64,000 nucleotides of DNA from Zeugodacus cucurbitae (taxonomy: Eukaryota; Arthropoda; Insecta; Diptera; Tephritidae), in the NCBI RefSeq assembly GCF_028554725.1, contig NC_071671.1:61491001-61555000 (forward strand), in the 5' to 3' direction. Position numbers and translations under genes: made by a program. Below the pieces are notes generated by a model. That model was not told where the DNA came from. It did no database searches and worked only from the letters and a program-made list of their open reading frames with translations. Shown here piece after piece: positions 55,270 through 64,000 of the stretch; positions within the stretch are counted from its first letter, which is position 1, and every line of letters begins with the position of its first letter.

Positions 55270-57580
55270 ATTGAGATTCCTTGCTGATAAAAATGACTCC
55301 TAAATACTCCAATACTCTTATACGAGTGTGTCTATGAGCCTACTCGAGAGCACTTGAGGCTTGTTTAATGAATGTTTTTGAATAGTTAACACAATATTTT
55401 AGAGTAAATTCTATTGCTAAACTCCAAAATGACGAATGAACTTTGGTCGATATAGCACGAGTTGTGATAGGACTCATTTTATATATAGCTTTTTATCATA
55501 TACAAATAATTTGGTATAGAAAGTAACTATCACTAGAAACTAGAACTAGACAAGAACTAAATTTTTCATAATATTATATTATTCTGTTCCCACATTTGAG
55601 GGATTCGTTTTTTAATTTACATCAAATTAACAGTTCTTCATCTTAAACAAGCTAATCAATCAATCAATATAAACTATTTTAATATGAAACTCAACCAAGG
55701 TAAATTAGATGAAGACACAAGCAAAATAACACCGTCATGACTCATGAGTCTCAAATTAATACATCCAAATATTGAAGAGCTTAATAGGTATAATGCGATA
55801 ACTGATTGAAATACACTTGCATACACATAATAAAAATAATTGCGATTTCTATAAACAAATACAATAAATAGTTTGAATTGCTATACAAGATCATTGCCGT
55901 TGCACTTTCGTCACGTTTTCATTTACAAGCACACGGCTGTAAATATGAAAAAAGTAAAAATTAAATAAAAATGCATGTTTATAAACAATTGCCTGAGAGA
56001 GAGCGGCAGAACGCGGCCGTGCAAAGGTGTGACATTCAAACGCCGGACGCCGTCGACATGCCCACCCCATGCAGCAGGGTATGCGACAGGCAACTGAGGT
56101 CGACGCGCACAGGTGGGGTGGACAGACAGGCGTACACAAACAATTGCAATGAAGCGTATCAAATGGAAGCGCCCCGGAAAGTTTACTACACAAAATCAGC
56201 GTTGCGGCCAAGTACGAGCGCCAGTGCCAGCAGCCCACCAAACATTGGCAACAGAAACATGCATACATATGTACATATGTGAGTACGTATGTGTATGTGA
56301 GTGGGGGTGTGTGTGTGTAAAAATCAAATAACACTCACATAAACAAATAAACAAGCAAATAAGCCGCGAAATGCGCACAAACAATGCTGATTTATTGCTC
56401 TTCCTCGTTTTATGTCAACTTAATCGCGCATAAATAAATACAAAAACAACAAATGTAATACAATAAAATAAAAAAAAACCGTTTGATTTTGTATGAAAAT
56501 AAACGGTATATTGAAATCAAATTAACGAAATCATTACAAATGTCAACGCGGCAGTTCGTCAAGCGGCACAACGGTGACAAATTGTCAACCAACAAGTCTC
56601 CAATAAACAAATTAAAAGGCAAATGTTTGTGTGCATGTATGTAAATATACAAATAAGCAGATAATTGCAACAACATTCGCTTTCTGAAGCAACGCCGCTA
56701 TGTTTGTTAAAGCATGCGGAGAGTGTGCTTGCTAAGCAGGTGTAAGAGCGTGAAACAACAACAATTAGCAATCTATATACAAACATATAAACATATGCAT
56801 TTTAATACAATTGTAATTGTATGTAAGATCACTTAACGCAATTAACATAAACAATACGCTTATTTGTATGTACATATATATGTATGTATGTATATAGTAA
56901 AATAAGCATTCTATTGAAAGTGAATTTACGGAGACAGTCCATTGACTGAAGAAGAACAAGTGCACGACAACAATTGCATGCTCTAACCCTGATCTAAAAA
57001 TGTACTAAATTGAATTAGATAAACTCACAGCGCGTCTGATAGGAGGATAGACAGCAGAAAGTAAAATTTTCATATATATATATCTATATAAACTACATAC
57101 AAACATAATATTATTTATATGGAATTTTAGCTTAGTTCAAATAAGACAGATAAAGTTAATGTGGGTTTTATTCAAAATTTATTTTTTCAACAAAAAAAAA
57201 TTCCCAAAAAAAAATTAGCTTAAAAATTTCATTATAAAATATAGTCTTCTATAAGGTAATTAATTTAGATTTTCTAAGCTTGGAAATATTGTTTTCATAA
57301 TGAGTTTCAAGACAGTCTTTGCGTTGTTGTTAGTTTTCAAGTTGACAGATCTTTGAAGTTCGAAGTTAAAGCTATTAGTAACAATTTGGGAAACAAAATT
57401 TGTAGATCACCTTTAGATTTCTGAGCTTTTTATATGATATAACAGCAGGTATAAGTAACAATCTGATGATATAACATAACAAATTTGGAATCAAAAACAT
57501 AACAGCATTGTTTATTTGCTCTTTTAGGGGGTTTGGTGAGTTTCAAAATTTCATAATTATTTTTTTTGTCTTCTTATTAT
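55270..57580. other. Intergenic, no gene recognised
   Basis: The 55970-56280 part is notably richer in GC and in CpG than its surroundings and is open on both strands, but no domain or splice pair is evident. A GT-rich microsatellite lies at 56261-56320. Simple TATG and ATAC runs lie at 56870-56895 and 57070-57110. Confidence 0.4.
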
Positions 57581-57588
57581 TATACATA

Positions 57589-58083
57589 CAGTAGAACTTC
57601 CCTAACTCGAATCACCATAATCTACAAAAAAAAAACTTCGAGTTAGAGAGACTTCGCGTTATACAATTTTCATTAAAAAAATATAATTTTTCAAAAATCA
57701 GTAAAATATAGATTTATACCCAGTTTTATTTATTTAATTCGCAGAAAGTTTTATGTTCATACGTTAAAACATGTATTCTGAATTTTGTTTGTTGCAGTTT
57801 GCAATTGTTTGGCTTTTGACGTTTGTATTCCACGCCTTTATTACATGATTTATGCAATTCATAAGTGTAATATCATACTTTTTGTTCGCCTCCATAAGAT
57901 ATAAAGGGACTCTTCTAAAATTCTACAACGATAGAAAAATTTTAAATTTTGTATTATGACCTGACCAAAAAGTTCGATTTATGGAAGGAAATTTGTATGA
58001 AAGTTGCCTTCTATTGTCAATTCAAGTGTTCGAGTTATGGAGATCTTCGAGTTATAGAAGTTCGAGTTATGGAAGTTTCACTG
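57589..58083. mobile_element. Pogo-like element, longer copy (495 bp)
   Basis: The left end CAGTAGAACTTCCCTAACTC follows TA. The right end ATGGAAGTTTCACTG closes it. The right side repeats the end motif three times (TTCGAGTTATGGAGA, TTCGAGTTATAGAAG, TTCGAGTTATGGAAG), a pattern of subterminal repeats used by transposases. No coding frame is present. It is related to the elements at 39801 and 43914. Confidence 0.7.
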
Positions 58084-61000
58084 TTTATAAATAATACAAT
58101 ATATTTAAAATATTCTCCAAACATTTCAAATCAATCGAAGTAAAATTTTAAGAGAAGGTCCGTCAATCAGTGTGAATTTATCTCAAAACTCAATTTTTTA
58201 AGTCAGTGGACACGATTTCTCGTAAAGTTATGAAGCGATTGTTCAAATTTTGCACACATCTCTAAAATAACATTATCTAGTTATTGAATGAAGGAGTTTT
58301 TTTTTATTATTATTACAACAAATTTTTTTGAGCCAATATACAGATAGCGCTAATTTGACAAGAAGCGGAGTTTTTTGGTCACAGTCTGTCAAAAATACAA
58401 ATATTAATATTTTTCTGGACTTTTTTCCCGAGTATTTGTTCTGGGTAATTAAGAAGAAAAATTTGATTTTATCTATATTTTGGATTTTTTAGTATCTATA
58501 TCCTGTAATTAATACTCATTTTTTTAAAAGTCCTTCTTTGAACTTCGAAGCCAAATATTTAGATTTTGTAGGCTAACTTCGAAAATCGGAGAATATAATT
58601 TTTTTACTTTTGACACAGTTTCCTCGAAAAATTTAGTTTAGTTCAATACCCAGCCGAGTGTTGTACAGTGTAATGAGATTCATCCATTCCACGGCAGGAG
58701 AATTTATTTTGATTGAACGTCCAGGGAGATCGGCTACCAACGGCTAAGTTTTTAGAATTACACGAAATACTGTTCAAATAATTATATTTGATATGCTGAA
58801 TTGTTTAAATAAAATATATGATTTAAAATACCCTATTTTTTAACCTTTAAAACCCACCTCCTTAATATATTATATGGTGCACAGTTTCACAGTTGGATCA
58901 CTTTGACATTTGTTTTAAGAAATAATTCACAAAGTTTCCTCACAGAGTATATTATTTCTATCAATAAAACTGCTAAACTGCCTATGCTTCCTTACTCAAA
59001 ATACTTGATACAGTCGTGAAAATTGGATAGCATCGATCAAATTTTGCATAGATATATTTCAAGCGTGAATTTTAAAGGATTGTATTCCGTTCTAGCTTAC
59101 TATTAATATTTATAAAAATTTTTGTAGCAGCAGTTACTTTTATATAAATCAATGATCATTGACCAGTCGTGTTTTTTTTTGTAAATCTTTCTTCGGTGGG
59201 TGGAAAGTTTTTGAAAGCTATATTTAACACAAAGAAAAGCATAAGTAGAAGCAGCAGCTCGTCCCAAAATAAAGCTAATTATATACAAATAGTTATTGTA
59301 TATTATATTAAATGAAAAATATTATAGTTAAGGTTTTGAGCCTCTAGATTAAGCTTTAATTAGTAGTAAAAATTTAAGTTTTGTTATGGAAAATTCTACT
59401 AATATACTTAATTTGTTCACCAATTTTAATGGTATTAGGAAAAAATACATATTATGCATTTGTTGTTGTAAAAACTATTTTAAGATTATTTTAAAACCAC
59501 AATTTTATAAAATCAAACTGTTAAAAATAATCACTATAATGATTTCATACTCTTATATGTCACAAAGAAAATCAGTTAAATATATTATATAAATTGTATA
59601 TCTGTATGACAGTAGTTGTACTTTACTTGATTATTCTTTCCTTTTGTGAAGTACGCGGTCACTCATTCACTCTGATATCTTATCAATTAACGCTCATGTA
59701 GAGACAACTTTTATCACTGACACATTTCTTAAACAAGTAGCATTGTTTACTTTTCAACAAAATGAATTGTTTTAATTAAAATGAACAAGTGTATACTCGC
59801 ATGTATGTCTACACAGCAGCACTGCAATAAATTTCTGGATATAAGTAGTTATTTTGTTGAAAAACTTCCGTATGGAGTTGTAAATTGCGCGCGATGACTA
59901 CTCATATGACTCTGTATATGAAATGCCTGGCAGCACTACCAACCGCACGAACGCCAGGAATTTGCTCGCCTTCGCAAAAACAAAAAATTAAAACACTCCA
60001 ATAACTGTAACCGTAAATTAAGGAATAATTGGTTGACATTTAGGTGGGAAAGCGAATATGCAATAAATACCGTTTTCGATGAGTTGGCAGAAAAAAATCA
60101 CTCACTCATTTTTGATTTCGCGTTTTTACTTGATTTTATTTTATTGTTGGCTTTTAATTTCATATTTCGCCAGCACTTGACTAGGTACTACTGCTACTGC
60201 TAACTGCCACTGCATTGTTGAAAATGCATGTCAACAAATTATGCTGACCAACGTTGTCAGCTCGAATGTCCGTCCGCGTACAGTACTATTTTCGCTTTGT
60301 TGCTCATTACATGATGATGATGCTGACAGAAAACTCAGAACAGAAACAAAAAACCCCGTGAAATTAACGATAAGTGCAATGAGCAAACTACTCCGATATA
60401 AAGATATATGTATGTTTGTATGCATTTATGGAATTCTCGTGTGACGACTATTGCAATAAAACAACTATGAAACTAAACTTCACTTTGCACATGCAATAAT
60501 TTTAATTTCCAAATAAAAGGCGTTAATGTCAGTGGGCGGTTTTAGTGTGAGAGATATTACTAGGCAAAGACTATTAACGGGTTTGTGTGTGTTTTTAAAC
60601 AGTAATTTGTTGCATGAAATTCAGTTTTCATTTTTTTTTTCAATAAGTGTGCTCATATTTAGCAGTATTTCTAGTGACGAATGGGGCTCTTAGACATTTT
60701 TTGTTTACTCATTCTTATTATGATATTACAACGAGTTATGCATTAATTTGTTATTGTATTAAATAATATTTAAGTGATTCAGAAACGACTTACAATAGAA
60801 CAACTCCAAGCAAGAGGGTGTGCCTATAAGTCATCGAACTCTTCGGTAACGAACTGGAAAATGCTAATGAGGAACCTCAGTCTTGGCCATCAGATTATCA
60901 AGAAGTGATGAAGAAAGGAAAGGAAGTTTGCGTCAAATTTACATTGGAGAAGATAACGATAACGTAAGAATCCTTATTGGGAGATGACATCCCTTTTTTA

Positions 61001-61170
61001 GAAGAATTTATGCAGGAATCATTTGTGTCACTCGTGATCACATACGTGTCGCTTAAGAGTCGTTTATGATGAATAATTTTTAAATCAGAGTCCAATATTC
61101 TTAATAGTCCATAAGTGGAACTCTAGGCTTGACCATAAATTAAATCATTGCCAACTATAATATCATAATG
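58084..61170. other. Intergenic, no gene recognised
   Basis: This is 3 kb of AT-rich DNA. Short open frames (for example 59386-59592) are dominated by I, K and Y and show no domain. I see no RNA gene or clear element ends. Confidence 0.4.
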
Positions 61171-61189
61171 CAATCAATCCCTATACCAA

Positions 61190-61450
61190 GCATTTGCGAT
61201 TTATAAAACATCTCCTTTTTTCAGATCAAACTAATTATACTAGTAAAATATATTGAAGAAGAATGCTTTGAATCGTTGTCTTGTTGAAAAGTGAAATGTA
61301 TTCCAAGACCCAAACTATCCACATTTGTTTTCAAATTGTGTTCCAATATAGTTCATATTACCCTCTATAAAAATCAAAGGTCCGACTCCAGATGAAGTCA
61401 AGACCATAGCACTGCCACCTCCAAGTTTTATCGACGCACATGTAATTAGT
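61190..61450 (-). mobile_element. Tc1-type transposase remnant
   Basis: On the minus strand LGGGSAMV (61434-61402), SSGVGPLIFIEG and FQQDNDSKH (about 61293-61263) appear in order across frame breaks. They match the Tc1 core GGGSVMVWG and FQQDNDPKH, which holds the second catalytic Asp. The flanking parts are lost. It is dead. Confidence 0.75.
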
Positions 61451-62342
61451 TCGATTAAAAAGTTTTTTGTAAATAGTTGTATAATTAGTCGTGTGTGGAT
61501 TCCTCCAATTCCCTCTGCTTTCTCGAAAGATTATTTACAAATAATATTGCAAATTAGTTCATAAGTTTGTGAAAGATCGCAAACTGTCGAGAGTTTACTG
61601 TATGTTCTTATCAAATAAGGTATTTCGTTTCAATAATATAAACCAAGTAAAGTACATTTGATTTTCAATTAATTTCTATTATATTAATTTAATTGTAAAT
61701 GAGTCATAGTTAACGCAAGATAAAATAGCTAACTGAGTACTTTTCTGTGGCATTCTGCAGCCAATAGTAAAGTGACGCATTCATTTCATGCAGAAATCTC
61801 TAATGATCACTGAAGATCGGCAAAAATAAAGATTTATTTGTTCCTCAATTCCATCAACCCTTTGCATGTTCGCCATTTTCAATGTTTTGCCGCCATTTCA
61901 ATTAAACTAAACTAAAAAACTTGACATTGAAATTAAAAAAAATATATATTATATATATTCATTGATAAAACTTTGTGCGCAGTAAAAAGTGGCAGTTGGT
62001 TATGGAAATTCCTTTTAGAAGTGCCCCAACAATGCAAATAATACTGAAGTTGCTGATTGCTACTTCTTGCTCCTGTTCCCATAAATATTTAAATAAAAAA
62101 AAATTGAAACCGCGATTAAATGCATTTGCTGTTTTTTCTAAAAGGATGTGGTCCGATTAAAATACCAAAAAAAAAATGCAGAAGTGAAGCTCATTCCGTT
62201 TCAAATGCCGCTCCAGCTTGATAAAGATACTTTTTATCGCGCTTATTATATACTAGTGTATGTACATATGTATGGATACATACAGTTATGTATATAAATA
62301 ATTTTGTATTTATAAATTTTTATCATCTTGTGTGTCCAACAG
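61451..62342. other. Intergenic, no gene recognised
   Basis: This is AT-rich DNA upstream of the orphan exon-like block. An open frame at 61975-62160 has no start or splice context that I can support. Confidence 0.35.
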
Positions 62343-62497
62343 TCACACAATTACTTGCTTATTTTCAAGACTTATTTTCATCGTTAAATGGCAACCATGT
62401 TAAGTTGGTCTTTGTACCGGCAGGTGCCCATGAAATTGATTCATGGCATAAAGACTCTAGCATGATTAATTTATTAATGAACAAAAAAACTAAGAAT
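62343..62497 (+). CDS. Orphan exon-like coding block (about 51 aa)
   Basis: A pyrimidine-rich tract ending CCAACAG precedes an open block, and AAT|GTAAGC follows it. The peptide includes TQLLAYFQDLFSSLNG, VKLVFVPAGAHEIDSWH and SSMINLLMNKKTK. It has an ordinary soluble composition unlike the AT-driven frames around it. The length of 155 nt gives unequal phases, as in an internal exon. I see no partner exon within the window, so it may be part of a gene that continues to the right, or a stray remnant. The family is not recognised. Confidence 0.4.
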
Positions 62498-62529
62498 GTA
62501 AGCACTTGTAGTACAGCAATATAAATATT

Positions 62530-64000
62530 TGGCTGTTGATAAGATTTGCAAGCGTCTCAACAGAGTGACTAACTTTTAACGAAAACTAATTATTGAGAAT
62601 TTCGATTAAATGAAGCATGAGTGTGGGTGAGCGGAAGTTGTAGAATTAGCTGAACAATTTTATGGTATTTTTTGCTAAATATTTCTGATCTTCTAATTCG
62701 ACATAAACCAGAAATAATATATTAATCTGCATTAAGAAATAGTTTTTGAAAGCAAAATTAATAGTCTGTCAAACCAAACAACGACTCTAGTAATGAGAGA
62801 CCGTAGATTTGAACTAAATATCCAATAATTTTAAACTCCTCAAGTAATCATTTGAAACTATCTTATTAGACCTCATTTGATGCTAATTGCATATTACAAA
62901 TAAAATTTCGTTCTCTTCCATACACTCCACACGACTTATTTGACATGTGAAAGTGTCTATGTTGACAGATGAAATTTTCAAAATGCACTAACAAATTGAC
63001 CTCATTTTAGCCAAGGGGAACTAACGACGTGCAATGCTAGCGCTCATTAAAAATATATGCCTTTACTCATACTCGAGATATATATTGTGACAACGTCGGG
63101 CAGCATTTTCCTTGTGCTAATTTTAATTTCAGTTTTCTTTTACTTGGCCCTTCACATCGTGCCAACCTGCCCTATCTATGCAAGTTGTACATCTCTAGCA
63201 CGCAAATAAATGCTACCTCAAGGCGTGTAGCGCTTCGCTCAAATCTACGCGCACCCTTTGGACCTGTCCGGTGAGCTGATCAAATGCAGTCAGTGGCAAA
63301 TGAAATGGAAAATATGAAAAAAAGCATATGAAAATAATGTGAATATCGGTCGTTATGGTGTACAAACGACAGAGCAGATGTGAAATTGTACAAAATTATG
63401 ATCTTCTAAAAATAAAGCCATAATAATAAACATGCGGAAAAGAGGGCCAGTCTCGTGGTCGTGCTGGTGGTGGGCTGTGATAATAGCGAAAATTTGAAAA
63501 ATAATTTTCGCCGGTTTGTTTCAAACGAATTTTCAATTATTTTAAGTGTTTAATGCCTTTTGTGATTTACGCTTTTGACTGTGGCAAATCAAAAAAAAAA
63601 AAATAGTAAAAAATATATATTTGTATGTTGAACACATGTGATTTTGGCAGATTTTTAAATATCTATTGTTTATAATTTGTTTCAAGGTAGTACGATATCT
63701 TAAGCTACATATTTTATGACTTATGACTTTCTTTAGCTATTTAAAAAACACATTCCATATGTATCCAGTCTTCTATGAAACTATTATTTCAAGCATTAAA
63801 ATGGAACAGATTCGTTCTGATAGGGGTGTTGTACATATGTATGAATATCTAAAATCACCTTATAGTTGTATTGTGTTTCTTCCTGAAATTGCCTGTCATA
63901 TATATATGTGCATATATGTTAGGCTCCAATATGACTGCCACACATTGGCGTTGTTGGCCAACAAAAGAAGCGTATGGGAGAGTTAATATGCTCGTAATTG
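62530..64000. other. Intergenic to window end, no gene recognised
   Basis: This is AT-rich sequence with a poly-A run at 63590-63603. An open plus-strand frame at 63723-63986 contains simple ATAT repeats and no domain. Confidence 0.35.

Noticed and set aside
55971..56334. Overlapping open frames on both strands in a GC-richer patch
   Set aside because: They have no domain, no convincing splice sites and simple GT/CA repeats at one end. Being open on both strands is expected when local GC is high.
59386..59592. Plus-strand frame of 68 codons
   Set aside because: The composition is dominated by I, K, Y and N, as expected from AT-rich DNA, and no supporting signals are seen.

Overview
The window is dipteran nuclear DNA, most likely from a tephritid-type fruit fly (inferred from gene content and repeat style; no species is claimed). 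It is AT-rich. The genes have short introns with GT/AG borders and AATAAA signals, and the intergenic DNA is crowded with old and young transposable elements. I see no prokaryotic features, CRISPR arrays or rRNA.

Positions 1-19.4 kb hold a head-to-tail, plus-strand array of secreted type-B carboxylesterases (COesterase family). It contains the last two exons of one gene (1-476), an intact gene (2336-4709), a wrecked pseudogene (about 7497-8802), two more intact genes (9819-12620 and 14674-17633), and a 5' fragment with only exons 1-3 (18778-19423). A more diverged intact relative lies at 31874-34372. The intact copies share a seven-exon layout with nearly identical exon lengths and phases. 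The array copies also share a TATA block 82-84 bp before the ATG. Each intergenic gap between array members carries copies of one interspersed repeat, called repeat A here.

Positions 19.4-31.9 kb are gene-poor. They hold two full copies of repeat A, a mariner remnant, a foldback-type element with inverted repeats of about 280 bp around a 132-codon reading frame, and tRNA-like SINE pieces. Convergent to the 34-kb esterase, on the minus strand, is a three-exon gene for a small secreted protein of unknown function (35687-36534).

Positions 38.7-55.3 kb hold a minus-strand tandem pair of type I membrane leucine-rich-repeat genes, 339 aa at 39068-41640 and 354 aa at 45516-53646. They derive from a segmental duplication that includes more than 1 kb of upstream DNA. 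The right copy has been inflated by an intact RTE-type retrotransposon with a perfect 11-bp target duplication (46051-49321) and by a 1.66-kb inverted-repeat element (49957-51620).

Positions 55.3-64 kb are mostly intergenic, with a pogo-like element, a Tc1 remnant and one orphan exon-like block (62343-62497).

The esterases probably act outside the cell on ester substrates, and the LRR proteins are probably cell-surface receptors or adhesion molecules. Nothing in the sequence links the two groups functionally. The most distinctive material is the history of the esterase array (mosaic copies, a degraded oxyanion hole, a micro-inversion) and several transposon families that I cannot match to a named family.
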